Shown piece after piece: positions 1 through 13,640 of a stretch of 64,000 nucleotides of DNA. The stretch lies in NCBI GenBank assembly GCA_934045905.1, contig OW203767.1, positions 12,093,073 to 12,157,072 of the forward strand, given 5' to 3'. The notes beneath the pieces are model-generated. The model made no database searches. It was not told where the DNA came from and saw only the letters and a program-made list of their open reading frames with translations. The stretch's first letter is position 1, and every line of letters begins with the position of its first letter. The position numbers and the translations under genes were made by a program. The DNA is from Leuctra nigra (Eukaryota; Arthropoda; Insecta; Plecoptera; Leuctridae).

Positions 1-373
1 TTGAACATTGTGTTGACATGGGGATTCCCTTGTTGCCATGGCAATATAGCAAACTGTGATGTCATTGCCAATTTTCCTGTTTTTAAATGAGAGGAGATCT
101 ATCAAATTTTGTAAATTAATTACATGAGAACTATTCGTCCAACAACAAAAATAATACCACATCTGTGATCAGCAACATCTCAACTTTCATAAAATAAATA
201 TTATTCTGAATTCTAATCTTCACGAGACTTCCCTATTGTTTGTATTGCAAGCAAAGATAAAGATAAATTGAGTTGAATTGAAGTCTTTTTAGTCTATGTC
301 ATTTGTCAAATGAATTGTTGCTGAATTGTCTTTTTGTTGTCATTATTGTCAAAGTCTTGAAGTCGCTGTGCTT
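1..373. other. 3' flank of the first Osiris gene
   Basis: AT-rich sequence downstream of the minus-strand Osiris stop codon. No coding signal is seen. A palindrome GTTGCCATGGCAAT at 32-45 matches the core found in MITE copies at 12.6, 21.5 and 24.4 kb, so the window may open inside a decayed copy of that family. Confidence 0.4.
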
Positions 374-3300
374 CTAAGATGTCTGCGACGCATGCGCTGC
401 GAACGCCATCTGGTGAGCGTCGTCGGTACTGCGTCCGACGCCGCTGGCTCCGCCGCTCGTGTAGTAATCATTGTAACCGACATATTGTTTCTCTGGTCTG
501 TATTTTAAGTCTGTCAGAGAATTATCAATCCTTTTCCCGAAGAATGCCTCGCCAAGTCGCACAATCTTTCTGAATGGTTTAAGTTTGTCTTGTAGCAACG
601 ACCATTTGGCAAGAGCTAGAGCTTTTGCTGCCATCGGTAACACTATGATAGTCAAGAATATGACGCCGATTTTAGCGGTGATCGCGAAAAAGCCGATGAA
701 GAGTAAATAGGGCACTAGTTTCTTGAATACTGCTGCTGTGAGTAACTTGAATGCTTGTAACTTTGTTCCTGTTACTGGATCAATCTTGCTCTCAATCTTT
801 CGTCCGACTTCATCTAAAATCAAACAGAAATAACCAAATATAAATTTACGATATTTTCATACATATCACTTTTGTATGTTAGTTTCAGTTTCAGTTTGAA
901 TATTCTTTATTAATCACAAAATAAAAATACAATTTTCTACAAACTAAGCCCCTTAGTCAGAACGGCTAATCTGGGGCCACATTTTAACATAAAACATAAT
1001 TTTTCTTATGTTATACAAACATACAAATTAAGTCACTGAAAAAAATGATCGTTCTTTGCAATTGAAATACCTAACACATTGAAATTCAATATTTAAAAAA
1101 CACATGTAGGGAATTAATTTTGAAAAATATCTGTTGGTTTCACCATGTCTACTAATTGCATACACTCGAGAAGTGAGTAATGAACGCTATTTCCGCTATA
1201 GAGTTCATGACATGTACGTAAACATGTGGCGAACATTTTCAAGTACATGCACTTGAAATATACAGGAAAATCAGGACACACATTCCAGAATCATAATATC
1301 ATCGGCGACTGCTTTTGCAAACCAACATTGTACACATTGAAACATTCCTTCATGCATTTACTTCAATAATTTTCTTGACCATTGAAAAACATAATAAAAA
1401 TCATGTCCACTTCGGTCTGCAAATGGTTTTATATGTAACACTTGTATGATTTTTAACATAAAAACTGGATGTGTTACATTTGCCATTGCCAAGGTTGATG
1501 CTGTAACGATCTGAACTGCATGAATGGACATTGTATAATAACTACATTCTCCATCATCAAGTCATTCTTGTAACATCGCAGACAGAGTCCATCTTGACCG
1601 AACAAACGCGTTAGAAGAAGAGAAAGTACGCCGGTCTCAATGAAAGTAATTGCAGCCAGTTTCAATGAGGAAAATACTTCGATGGAGTTATCAATGAATG
1701 AAATGAAACTGAGATTATGATGATGTGGAGGAGGTTGTAAAAGAAAGTTCGAAGACTGAATTACAAAGATCAATGATCTGAATTGAGATCCAAGTTCAAG
1801 GGACACATTTTAACAAATTATAACACGTAACTAGGTAAGTGAAAACAATAATTGAAGTTCATTTTGAGAAACATCTAAATGTATTAGTTAAAAGTTGGAT
1901 ATTATGATCACAAGTATTTATTGTTTGTATGCTTTTCGATCGGAAGTGCGTGTATTTTGTTTTTTGCCTCTCCATGCTTTGATACAGGTCGCTTCGCATC
2001 TCCGAGCATGCTGAATATTGCACATATTATGTAAATATCATTTAGGTGGTGTGCATAATGAAATTTGAGCAGAATCATTTGATTGGTTGAAAACTGAAGT
2101 TTGATCAGTTTGACTGAACAACTATAAATTTTGCATGGTCATTTGGACCAACATTTAAGAAGATTTTGACAATTTTCAGATAAATCTGCAAGAACTTGAA
2201 GTGTTATTGACATTTTACTGACTTTTCATGTTTGAAATCTTTGTCGAATTCATTTAAAGAAATTTCAAAGAAATGATCACTGCTCATTCGACGTATTTGA
2301 TTATTGTCTTTCTAGCTATTTCCAGGGTCAATTATAGAGCAGCAACTTTCACACGAATATTAAGAGGGCTGAGTAGTGAGCGTGGCCTTGAAGAGTTTTT
2401 CAATCGATTTTTATCAATATCGCTTACCAATGTAATTGTTAACAAAATATGGCTTTGTACGAGTATTCAGAACAATTCAATGAAAATAATTTCATAGTTT
2501 GGAATAAGTTATTAGTTTTATTTTGTCCAACAGATGTTTAGTGCCATAATTTTACTAATTTTCGGGCACTACACGTCTGTAGGACAAAGAAAATCTAATA
2601 AACCATTACAAACTATGAAATTATTTTCATTGCATTGTTCTAATGACTCGTACAAAGCCTTAATTTGTTAACAATTACATTGGTAAAATATATTGATAAA
2701 AATCGATTAAAAAACTCTACAAGGTCAAACTCACTACCCAGCCGTCTTAATTCGCATGCAATACGAGGGTTCGCTTATCAACGTGTTACACAAAGCGTTT
2801 GCATAGTCGAACTTTATAACGTATTCGATATAAAGCGCTTGTAAGTTTTGACTCCAGGTGAAATTTGCAATAAAACCTCACATGAGTTTAATATTAGCAT
2901 ACCTTTTGTACCTACATGTCGCTAAATAGTTGTTTAACATTTCTGATTTCTTTGTTAGTTTTTGTAGACGTTTTAAGTTAAATAGGAAGATAATTTATAG
3001 TATAGTTTTGTTGGCCCTCAAAGGTTCGATCCAAATTTTTAGGAATCATTGTTATAATACCGTATAGTTGATAGTTATAGTATTTTTCAATTATGGTAAT
3101 TTTAATTTTTCTGTATAACCTTTTCAATTTAATTTTAAACAACTTCATAATTAATTTCATGTATTTTATATTGATAGTTATTCTGTGTTTGTACAACCTT
3201 TGTTAATAAGGCAGACTTTATTCTCTGAATAAAGATATATATATAACAAGGTTATGAGGAAATGTCTTAAACATAATAATGTATAGATAAATCAGACAAA

Positions 3301-4725
3301 AAATATCGCAAAAATACGAGGCACATCATAACAAACGTGATCATTATAATTAATTAACATGCGCGTTATAAGAGTTTTGAAAGATTCAGGATTAGAATAA
3401 TTAAAATCATCTTGATTTTAATTTTAACATATGTATTTTTCGATAATTATTCCATATTACGATTAATTTGTATCTTGGGTATACATCTTTATGTATATTT
3501 CTATTGAAATCTAATTTTTTGAAATTTAAATTTTTATTGTAAAAGAGCATTGACCAATTATGTAGTTAACTGGATAATGGTGAGATGGGTATCATTTTGG
3601 CTAAGGATTAACAGATTATTATTTTTAATGAAGATATAAAATTATTTTGAGAATATACCTGGGCACTTTATTGGTACATGATAATAGCTGCATGTCCAGT
3701 TTATTATGTTGATTAACTTAACTGCAACTTTTAAGGCTAATTTTTCGTGCACGAAATTTGAAGTTGAGATCGTTGAAAACCTCAGCAATTATTTTCCTTA
3801 GTGAACTGTTAGTACTACAGATTTCACAACACATTATTATCATTGTAGAGTTCCTGATTAATATAAAGATGAATATTGAGTTTATTTGATGCATTTCAAA
3901 CTCGAATCAATACTGATGTTTGATTCAATGGTGAAAATTATCAAATGTCGGGCATTGAACTCACCATAAAAGGTGAAAGAAAATGAGATACCTTGCATAG
4001 ACCAGTCTTCATTTTTATTTCTATTTGAAAAATTTGAACACTCTCGAGCGCTTTTGCTCATTTGCGTTATATTGAAATATCAGGACCAAGAGTGGTAAAA
4101 AACGTCAGTTTTAAAGCGTTTAGTAGTCCCCCATGTTACTAACATAAATTTTGTAGAAGTAGGATTGACAAAACATAATGCAATAGAATAGAGAGAAAAA
4201 TTCCTGGACAACTGAATTTGAACAATCAATATATACAAATGCAAACATTTTGTGTATTTCTTTATATATTAAAATATAAATTTATTTCAACATTGACTCA
4301 CCATCGTCATCCATTCTTCCAAATCCTTGTTGCACAATCATCGGCATGTCAAAGGTAACCGCATGAGCCTTCAAAAACAACTCCGCCGACTCAACAATCA
4401 TCTCCACGATCTTATTCCGACGTCCTGCCGACGCCGTCACAACCTCCTCCCTGATCTCCTCCTCGGTGCGCGTCGGCGGCGTCGGCGTCACATTGGCGAC
4501 GACAGTGACGCCGTCGACGAGGACGACGTCCTGCGACGCCCGTGCGACGCGCTCGACGACGCCGACGACCTTGATCCCCAGGCAGGTGATGACGTCGCCG
4601 TCATGGCAGGTCTTCAACGTCTTCAACAAGGAGCTGATGCTGAAGTCGTCGAGGGGTTCTTGATTTCCGAATGTTGACAGCACACCACAACACAGAACAA
4701 GAAACCACACTGAAAACTGCCACAT
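374..4725 (-). CDS. Osiris family protein (DUF1676), two exons
   Basis: Two minus-strand exons, 4725-4302 and 813-374, join to a 287-residue protein. Exon 1 starts at the ATG of MWQFSVWFLVLCC, a signal peptide; a longer in-frame reading upstream begins only with TTG. It then shows the Osiris N-terminal pattern: a predicted helix, two cysteines (TCHDGDVITCL), a valine-rich stretch VVLVDGVTVV and a pre-TM segment ending GFGRMDDD. Its end GACGATG|GTGAGT is phase 1. Exon 2 follows TTTTAG and supplies the two bases completing an Asp codon, then DEVGRKIE, a ~45-residue hydrophobic region (LVPYLLFIGFF onward) and the tail AHQMAFAAHA, which resembles the YAAHA-type end of Osiris proteins. The family is insect-specific; members act in the secretory/endosomal membrane system and in cuticle and tracheal formation in Drosophila. 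I cannot assign an Osiris number. The join is inferred from phase and motif fit over a 3.5-kb intron. Confidence 0.85.
880..1060 (-). mobile_element. 3' tail of a non-LTR retrotransposon (probable)
   Basis: Read on the minus strand this ends with GATTAATAAAGAATATTC followed by reiterated CTGAAA units. An AATAAA signal plus a short tandem tail is typical of some LINE 3' ends. No reverse-transcriptase residues are visible, so it is a short 5'-truncated copy inside the intron of the first Osiris gene. Confidence 0.45.
1061..2039. other. Intronic stretch, first Osiris gene
   Basis: AT-rich intron sequence. A 110-codon minus-strand frame at 1474-1806 lacks recognisable motifs or a convincing start context, and I do not call it a gene. 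Nothing else is seen. Confidence 0.4.
2040..2806 (+). repeat. Degenerate copy of dispersed GAGCGAGC/ACGCGTT element
   Basis: 2040-2240 carries the internal signature shared with copies at 15.9, 44.0, 50.8 and 60.6 kb: a 'TTGATTGGTTGAAAA' segment, 'GCATGGTCATTTGGACCAAC', and 'TTTTCAG.TAAATC'. The 3' signature, TTCGCTTATCAACGTGTTAC followed by ACAAAGCG, lies at 2770-2805. A 400-bp inverted repeat is nested between the two parts. The left boundary is not clear. Confidence 0.5.
2354..2754. repeat. Long imperfect inverted repeat (fold-back, MITE-like)
   Basis: Two arms of about 195 bp pair around a spacer at roughly 2552-2568. The outer left arm includes GGGCTGAGTAGTGAG and the outer right arm includes CTCACTACCCAGCC. 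Near the centre, GTCCAACAGATGTTTAGTGC pairs with GGCACTACACGTCTG. Pairing is interrupted by scattered mismatches. No transposase and no clear target-site duplication are visible. Transcripts of the host intron could fold into a long hairpin. Confidence 0.75.
2807..4301. other. Intronic stretch, first Osiris gene
   Basis: AT-rich sequence with a short (TA)n run near 3230-3245 that follows an AATAAAG signal, possibly another decayed LINE tail. No exon-like segment is seen. Confidence 0.4.
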
Positions 4726-4763
4726 TTTCAGGACGAAACGTTGCGAAACACTTTGCAAAGACT

Positions 4764-4800
4764 TCTGAGATGCGACTGCAAGTTCACTTGGTATTTATTA
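4764..4800 (-). promoter_or_regulatory. Candidate core promoter of first Osiris gene
   Basis: On the minus strand TAATAAATAC (4800-4791) lies about 28 bp upstream of TCAGA (4768-4764), an insect initiator-like motif. The predicted ATG follows at 4725. The TATA match is imperfect, so this is tentative. Confidence 0.35.
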
Positions 4801-7800
4801 TTTTGAAAAAGGACCCAATTTTGTATTCTGCACCTCCTCTTTGGATTGACAAAGAACCAATGAGTACGATCATTGTTAACATTGTGATGTGATAATTATT
4901 ATTTCAACTGTGGATTATTTGTTTTCCTGTGACAAATAAATGTCGCGAAGGCACACGAGCTGGTTCTGTCACCTCGTTGTATTGTTTAATTACAAGTTTG
5001 GTTTGTAAACATCACTTCGACAATGTCAAACTTGTTTAGGCTACTTTGCTACTGTATGTAATATGGGCTACCAATTGGCTATTTCCCCACACATTTTCAG
5101 TAGACATAATTATTCCAAACAAAAATTTGTTGAGCCAGTTTTGAATTCATAAACCACAATACAAAACGAATTGTTATGACTAAATATCAAAAGATTATTT
5201 TCGGTTATACCAACTCTCATTAGTGGTATTTTATTGGTTGTTGTCTTTTCAATAAATATTATTTTTGTTGATCAATAGTTCATACTTTTTTAATCAAAGA
5301 TTGGAGAACCCGGACCAGTATTCATGTACTTCTCTGAAAAACAACACTGTTCTGAATCTGGACTCAATCTGGACTCACAAGTCTTCGTGACTTATTGGGG
5401 TATATCAAACAAATATGTGAACACTGTGTGAACACACTCTTCACTCTCTGTACCATTTTGAAAAATAAAAATAAATCAAATCAAATCAGAAAAGTAAAGA
5501 TAACCGTTTTATCTAGGAAGGTTTTATGCTGTCCATATATTTTCAAATACTGCGATTTAGTAACACATTTTCATATTGCAGTGCAGTATTATAATGAATA
5601 TTTGAAATAACAACTAATATTTTGTGCTTTTGTCGTCCTTAAATTTGTAGTGACCCAAAAATTAAAATTTCTGTACCTACCAGAATCTAATTCTTAACAT
5701 AGAAGAAAATGATCTGATAAATCAACTCAATTTCATTCATCAATACAATTAATCATCGTCCTAAACATTATTCAAATTGAACCAAACACTTTTCGCCATG
5801 TAAGTCTAACAAAAAAAATAATAAATGAATCACATCATTCCAATCTCAAGATGAAATCAATCTGACCCACTTTCAATTGTCACTTCGCTCCTGGACACTT
5901 CCTAGGCCTCAAACCTCATACATTGTCATCCATTTTCAGACAATCCACATGCACATTCTTTAAGCTCTCAATGCGAATACCCTTTATCTAGATACAATAG
6001 TTACGGTATATTATCTATCTCTTGATTATCATGCACATTGAGACACACCCAGTACTGATATGTGTTTGTCTTGTGACGACGAAAGATATCTATGTCATGC
6101 ATGAATTGTCGTCTAAAAGGATTGTTTAAGCAAATCACTTGGCTCGGTATTCGAAATGACCAAGTTTTGTGTCAATGGGTTTGACGTGTTTACTAGAGTA
6201 ATTAGTGAATTGTGTTTAATGTTTCTTCTCTTTTTTTCTGTGTATGTAACCTGGATACTAATGCGATTGGTACAGTAGGTGAGGTATTGGATGTATTCAA
6301 GAAGCTACTTACAGAGATGATGCTTTTACAACTTCGCACGAGCTCTTAACTTGAAATAGTCAATGATTTGCACTATTTATTTTCAAAGGTAGCTAATAGG
6401 TATACCTAATGTTTATTTGGACCTAGTATTTAAAAAATACCTATGTATTATACATGTGTGATACTGAACTATACATTTATTTCGAACCTTGTTAAAAGAA
6501 TTAGCACCTCATATCATGGGTAAGTGCCCTTTTCACACCAATCATTGGTAATAACGTACAAAACATTTTTATTGTCACTGGTTTATGTTTATTTAACAGT
6601 TGAGTCATAAATTTTGATTCATTACACACTATCTTTACTTTTCATAATTCCACAAAAAATACCACATTCCAAAATAATCTAGATAGAAACAAAAACTTGT
6701 AAAACAAGTAGTATCTCCATAACCTATACCGTTAAACGTAATAAAATTCCAATAAAAACTAAAATTACACCCTTCATTCGAAAAAAGAATGAACACTCAC
6801 AATTTAACTGAAACAAGCAGCAGCATGGATTAATAATTATAGCTTATTCTCATGTAAAATCTTTCGTGGACCTAGGATGCTGTCTTATTTCGGGTCAACA
6901 GAGGTCAAAGTCGGCAGGTGCCTCTAGGTCGTACCAGGGGAGGGAACAATAGTTTGATGTGTGCCCTACATCAAGCCCAGGGTGTTACCGTACCATCGGC
7001 AATGTTAGGCTAGGCTGGGTTTACCTCAGTACAGTTCATGTTAGGATTAGAACAAGGAATGTATTTTGCCCAAAGGGGATATTAGTAGAAGATGCTACAC
7101 ATTAGAAGTATATTTTTATATTGGAATTTTATTCTTGTTTCTTTAGAATTTTAGATAAAAAATGATCTATATAAAGTGAGATTATAATTCGGCTTTTAAT
7201 CATGGTTTGAGTGTTTGAAAGAGATGTTAGTGATCCGGTCAGGATACCTCGAAGATTACTACCGAGAATTATATGACGAAAAATGGATATTAAAAAATGG
7301 TTTGCTATTTTAATTAGTGTAGCACATAGCTGAAACATATTTTTTGGGTATTGCGTACCAAAAAATACAGAAATAATTAGTCTATTATTAGTAAAGATAG
7401 TAATTTGCCTAAAATCAACCCGTGACAGTGTTCTTTCGTTGTGGCGCCACAGCGGTTAGAACACTTCAAAACATCTTAAGTTGTACTGCGAGGTAAATTT
7501 GGGAGATGATTTCGCAAATCATCATAACTTTATTGAAATATCCAAATTAATTACAATGTGAAAAATATTTTATGTATATTTCTTGAATCAATCTAAGAAA
7601 TAATTGCACCAACCTGTTAATAAAAATTTTATTGTCAAACTTGACACAAAGATAAAATATAAAGACAAGTTTGAATTCCAATTTTAAGCGTCGAGATATG
7701 CGCACACATTTTATATTTAAAAGTTGTTGTTAAAAGGTTCGGACCAAGGAACTATTTTAAAACTAAATATCTAATATAACTATAGGTATTTTTTAACTGG

Positions 7801-10800
7801 AAACTTTTACAACTTTAGAGTAACTTATTTTTCGTGTTGTAAATAACTTAGATGGCGCAAAAAGTTATGACTAATTTACACAACAATATCTCCCGAGTTT
7901 CCCTAGAGGTGTAGCCAACTATTTGCCGGATGGGTAATAAATGACAACAGGAAGGCTGACATTTCATTCAATATTGTGTCTCCTTGTCATTCTTATTTCA
8001 AATTCAAAAGAGAAATTAAGCTCATCTTTCATTCTCATTTCTTTTTTTTACGACCTTAACTTCCTTTCTGTAACTAAATAAACAACATAAATTTCATTGA
8101 TCTACGCCGGGAGAAGATTATAACGTTACTGAAGTATTTCTTGGTTCGGGTCATTAAATTTCTCTGTTAGATTATGAATCCAATTGCGTGTCCCTTATGC
8201 CCCATAATTACCCCAAAACTATCCCGAGTTGTTCATTCAATGTACCCAACTTCAAGATCTTGTCCCTCGCAGCCGGACAAAATGTACCCAATTTACACGG
8301 TATTTGATGGATGAGAATCAAAAGCAATTACACGTTTAGAGATCAAAGTTCATGCATGAGAAATAAACATGTGTGTTGTGTTGAAGGGAATCGCAGTGCA
8401 AAGTTCTGCTTTTACGATCTTCAAGGTGTGTAAGAAAATATTATGCGTTGATAATAGATAAATGGCTTAATCAAAAGGTGTATTGGATGCGAAATATTAA
8501 GGACGATAAACTTGAACCAAAATATCTATGATATAAGAAGCCAAAGGTCGCAGCCCACAATATTGAGATAGCACTCTTTTATTTCTGGGTTATTAAGTAC
8601 ACATGGTAACAGGTTATTATTTTCATTATATTACCTTTTAAATATATATTTAAATCCATTTTTGAAACGTGTTTTAAAATATATATTTTAAATTAATTTG
8701 AAGATGAAACTTCTCTGGACATAACATCTTAAATTATACGCATTGAAAGACCTGATAAGTAAGAAGAAATCTTCTCTGTAAATAATGCAAAACCTTCCAA
8801 TTTAAAAAAATAAAATACCAATAATTTAGTGTTAAGAACCCAGACGGAACAAACCTAGTTTCTCGACATTCTTCGTGTTGACTTTGATTTTTGAGCGCAT
8901 TTGGTAAATATTTCTATTGAAACATCAAATGCCAACGGTGAGAAGAAATAGTTCATACACATTTTAAAATTGATTCCCAAGATTAATATTTTTAAGTTAA
9001 GAAAATCAAGATTGTATCAGCCATCTTAAAAAAAATATAAAAATAATTATGACACTGTTTCCTTGCGGTATCCAGGACACCACAAGATATTGGTCACCCC
9101 TCTGAGTAAGAGTATGATTAGACATGAAAGATAACATCTTTGAAACACTGGTGTCTTTTCTACATAACGGTACAGCATCATATGACGACTAGCTCTTAGA
9201 ATGTGGAGATGAAACATCTTGAAGCATCCTCCACCAACGCTGTTTGCACTCAACTAAAATGGCACATTTTACATGTAACCCAAACATAAAGTGAGATGAA
9301 CCATCGTTTACCTTATGGATCGGGTCACATTTTATGTGCCTTGTTTCCTTTTATGTGTCGGAGTTGGGGTCGACTGACCCTCGTTTCAAATTGTCTAGGC
9401 CTCTGAACTTTAGGTTACCTTTAAACAAGTTATGTTAATAAATTTGTCTGTTGGATAGTCAATTGTTTCTCACTATGTTACAAATGAGGCTCTTTAGGAA
9501 GCGGCATCACCAAAACTAATGGTTACCTATTTACTATCAATAATTATTTTATTTTTAATCGCTGAGATATACCGTTACACGAAAGCTTTGTTTGCATAAG
9601 TATGTTTGTAGGTAACAATAGGGATTTTTTTAAGGATAATACTGAACAGTTTTATGGAGTTTTTGGAAAGGCATTTTATCTTTTTGCACTAACCTCATAG
9701 ATGGAAACATAAAGCCTGAATTGAATTACAACGATATTTTATTTAATGAAACAAAAAATTCGAACCAAAAAACGTCCTCAACGTGGTTTTCATTTAGTTG
9801 TCCTGTGAGGTGATTTAATTTCTTCAATTATTGTTTGATACTAAATATTGATTAAAAACAATAAACCGTGTAATGTATTCTTTAGGCTGCAAAATTATTT
9901 GGTACAATTAGCAGATTTTCGTAAAATATGTATCATTTCGTCAATGATAGCAAAGGCTTAAAAGATTTATTATACATATATATTTTTGTAGTTGTAGACA
10001 TGCTTGTCGGTATCTTGTAAGGCAAATAAAAACGTACCCAAAATAATTAAAATAATTGTATAAAGTAAAATGTATTATCGTCAATATTTTGTGAAGTAGT
10101 TTTATTCAAACAACAACATCAATCAATATGTAAATTTAAAAAATGAGTGATTTTATCTGATTTCGCTATCGGCCATATTCTCGAAAACTATGACTTGTAT
10201 TAGATTTCTTTGCCCCTCATATTTGTGTCCTCACACATGAAAATAACAGAAACTGGCGAATTAATTCGACGTTCACGAGGCAGCAATTATCACTCCAAAC
10301 AAACCCAACGAAAGTTGACCGTGTTGCATGAACTTGTGTGCACAACGCGTTAATTTATTGATCCTTGTTGACGCGAAGATTCTGTCAACATCGCGCTCCC
10401 AGTGCTAGAGGGACACAAGTGGTCTCTGAATGGTTCAAAATGGAAAAAGTTTCTCAAGTAAAAAAAAAATCAATACTTTTTGTAACCAAAAAATATGCTC
10501 CTACATAATAAAATATTCAGAAATAGAATTAAGTCGCTATCTTTACTGCCCAATAACATTGAACATAAAATCTTATCTTGCATATCATCTGGTACGCAGT
10601 ATGAGTTCTCTTTCAAAAAACGTGTTTTGTATATATAGCTGTAAATTTGATTATATTTTAATTGGATACCTTTGAACAAATATATTTAATACAATGATCT
10701 TAATATTATTCTAGATTATATCAGTGCACAGTTTGATAATAGTTGGAACAATTTAAATTCTATAACGCGGTACTAATTATTTCTGTAAGACAGTGATCTC

Positions 10801-10966
10801 GGGTTTTCATTACAAACATGTTCTGATCTAAAATGTCTTGATACTCTACATTTTAAAATTAAATGTTTTCAGAAACAATATTTCAAACTATATTAACTAA
10901 AGTTCATTTAATATCAATTATCAAAACAGCTATGTTGACAGCCGAATCTTTAAAATGTATTCGTCA
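4801..10966. other. Intergenic region without recognisable genes
   Basis: About 6 kb of AT-rich sequence. Open frames are short and show no motifs. A possible LINE tail (AAATAAAAATAAATCAAATC) lies near 5464-5485. No tRNA or other RNA gene is recognised. Confidence 0.4.
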
Positions 10967-10973
10967 CTCAAGT

Positions 10974-11598
10974 CACCGCGTAGAGAACAGCTATCTTCAC
11001 ACTATTAAGCTTACGGTGTGAACACTTCAATGATCTACCATTGGCTCCCGTGAATACGGACTACGGGTGGAATACGCAGAAAAAAATGCTATAAAATCGA
11101 CCCTTGGTCAGTCTGCACCCTAGCCGATCGCAGCGCTAAGTTCGCTGGTGGCGATCCCGGAACTAATCTAGGCAATCATTTTATTTCTTGAGTGATAGTC
11201 AATGGCGCGAGCTGTCAAATGCCATCTTTTAGGTTATTTGCTGTTTGGTGAATAATAAGTAAGTGAAAATGCTTGTATTACATGTTAATTATTACAATCA
11301 ATAAACTAAACACATTTTTACACTGATATCAACCCTTTTAATTTCATCTGATCGTTATCCAAGTTGTTTAAGTTCTAATTTATACATTTGATTTTGAATT
11401 AACCCGCTAAAATTCAGATTAGTTCGATTTTCTAACACCAACCATGGTGCTTAGAGAGCGCTGCGAACGGCTGGTAGCCGCAGCCAATCCACTCTATAGA
11501 CCTGGCCATATTTAGCATTGGTGCCTGTTTCACGTCTCAAGCCCATCTGATCTCACCTTAAATTTAATAGTGTGAAGATAGATGTTCTCTACGCGGTG
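10974..11598. mobile_element. Non-autonomous TIR element with 7-bp target duplication
   Basis: The ends are inverted repeats: CACCGCGTAGAGAAC at the left and GTTCTCTACGCGGTG at the right, continuing inward with mismatches through 'CTATCTTCACACTATTAA' (about 38 bp). The direct repeat CTCAAGT flanks both sides (10967-10973 and 11599-11605). The 625-bp interior has no transposase frame. The DNA-transposon superfamily is not assigned. Confidence 0.8.
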
Positions 11599-11605
11599 CT
11601 CAAGT

Positions 11606-12506
11606 ATCAAATAAAATTTAGACTATCCTAAAATTGATTATTTCCAATCATGTTCAAGTTTGAACCAGTATCCGGCTGATGAGAAAAAGAAATCAGGTTC
11701 AATGCGTAGTCTTTGTTCTTCTGACGTCAAATCACATATTATTCGACTTGCACCAGGATGTCTATTGGATAGAGAGAGTCGGGACATTGAGAGTGGCAGC
11801 ACTGCAGCTGAATTACCTTGACCCAATGATGACAGCCGTGAAGACGTATAGTTCGATGACCACTCGCCCAGTACCTGTGTGATGCACTTTCGCTTCACAA
11901 TCACACTTGAGGTTCATTATTACATGTTAGTGAAGGTGAAGCCATAAGCCTGTTTAAGTTGGTCTAAAATCTCCAATTATTTAAAAAAATACTTATTACC
12001 TATAATAGGAATTAGTTTTTGTTTCGTACTGATTTATTTTTAATTATTTTTAAGTTCATCTTTTGTTAATAAATAAATATGTATATTTTGACATTAATGC
12101 GTATTAAATAATCAATTATTTGTTAACTCAAATAGATTCTGAAAATAAAAACTATATGCCTTTAAGAATTCTCTATAAGTTCTATTGAATAAATAAATGT
12201 GCCAGCATTCATACGGAAATTATTATTTAATAAATAAGTCTAATAATTGCTTACTCAAAATGAGATTCAAAACAGTAAAAATTGAAAGATAACCTAGGAA
12301 AAGACAAATGATTTTAAAAAATCAAGAAGTTGATCCTGGTTTGTTCATTTTCTTCATTATCATATAACATATTTTGCTGTTCATTTCACGATTAATAATA
12401 AATGTTAATTTTTATCAGGCAGCAAGAACACCAAGGGCACCAAGGGATTTACCATGTCCTGTTAAATCATTTGTTAAGTCTAACAGTTACGCAATATTAG
12501 TATTAC
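11606..12506. other. Intergenic AT-rich stretch
   Basis: Contains an 88-codon minus frame (11638-11904) with no motif support. Nothing else is seen. Confidence 0.4.
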
Positions 12507-12708
12507 TTAGGGCCAGTCTTTATATACTCTGATAACTTTTAAACGGTTGATTAGGACTGTATTGTCATGGAAACAACCAATGACATTTCTAGAATGACTG
12601 TGTTAAGTTAATTACTTGTTTTATCAAACAAGCCATTTGTAGTTGCCATGGCAATAAAGTCCTAATCAACTGTTTTCATTTAACAGAGCATTGAAAAACC
12701 AATCCTAA
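12507..12708. mobile_element. MITE with GGGCCAGT-type termini and X-box-like palindrome
   Basis: The left end TTAGGGCCAGTCTTTATA and inner 'CTCTGATAACTTTTAAAC' pair with the right end (TTTAACAGAGCATTG, then ACCAATCCTAA). Both arms contain a version of GATTAGGACTnTATTG. GTTGCCATGGCAAT lies at 12642-12655. GGGCCAGT starts and TTA/TAA ends recall PIF/Harbinger MITEs. Related fragments lie at 21256-21545 and 24335-24480. Confidence 0.65.
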
Positions 12709-13589
12709 ATTATCGTGGACATTATCAAAGAAGCCAATGGAAATGACAAAGTAGATGTCACAACAGGTTACAAAAGCCCCTCGGATCTCTGCTGCAAGTA
12801 AATGCGTGGAGACTTGAATGCGCGGAGAGGCGATGAACATTGGGTGTGTTGCACTGGTATCTACAAGATCTGGAGCTCGCACTAAATAGCAGCGAAACAT
12901 GTGTACATTCTTACACATCCCAGGAAGGCGATACACATTTTGTAACATCACCATCAACCATGTAATCTTCACTAGTTATATGACTTATGGAGGACCGCGA
13001 CAAAAAATAATGCCTCCAGTAAAAAATGCTATGTTTTTTTCTTCGGCCATTGCGCGGCTAACATTTCTTTCCTTCGATCCTTTCCACTTCCTAGAAGCGT
13101 TTAATAATTGTATTTTGATTGTGCTAGCGCCATTGGGCATCGAATCAGTTAGTGTGACCTTCGATGTCCTTGACCCTTTTAGGGTCATTTTATATTATTT
13201 TTTTAAACAAATCGTGTTCGATCCTGACAAGCCGTTAGATCTTTCTTAATTAATGGTAGTATCAATTTCAATTCTAATTTATTGGCATGGAAAATAAAAT
13301 AAATTGATTCTTCAAATACGTTTATTTTTAATCGTAGAACATCAATTCGATAGCGAATTAACAATTAATGTATAAAATTCTTGCTCTAGGCCAAATAATA
13401 CTTCTTGTTCTTCTGGTCCTCTTGCGAATGACATGACAAAGAAATGTTGAGAAGAAAGGTCAGAGTTTTTTTTTGTTAAAATTCGATCGGTATAATTTGG
13501 CACTTTCACGACACCTTGGAAAATAGGAAAATAATTGATATTTTAACATTTATACATTATTTCACAAGTAAATAAATTAAAAATGTATA

Positions 13590-13640
<51 letters not shown>

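Noticed and set aside
1474..1806. 110-codon minus frame in the first Osiris intron
   Set aside because: No signal peptide, domain or splice logic linking it to the Osiris exons; composition is that of AT-rich intron.
4327..4677. Plus-strand Arg-rich frame opposite the first Osiris exon
   Set aside because: Antisense shadow of a GC-rich exon with clear Osiris features on the minus strand.
12676..13249. Overlapping frames on both strands (98, 67 and 116 codons)
   Set aside because: Mutually antisense, no motif, next to a MITE; cannot support any of them as a gene.
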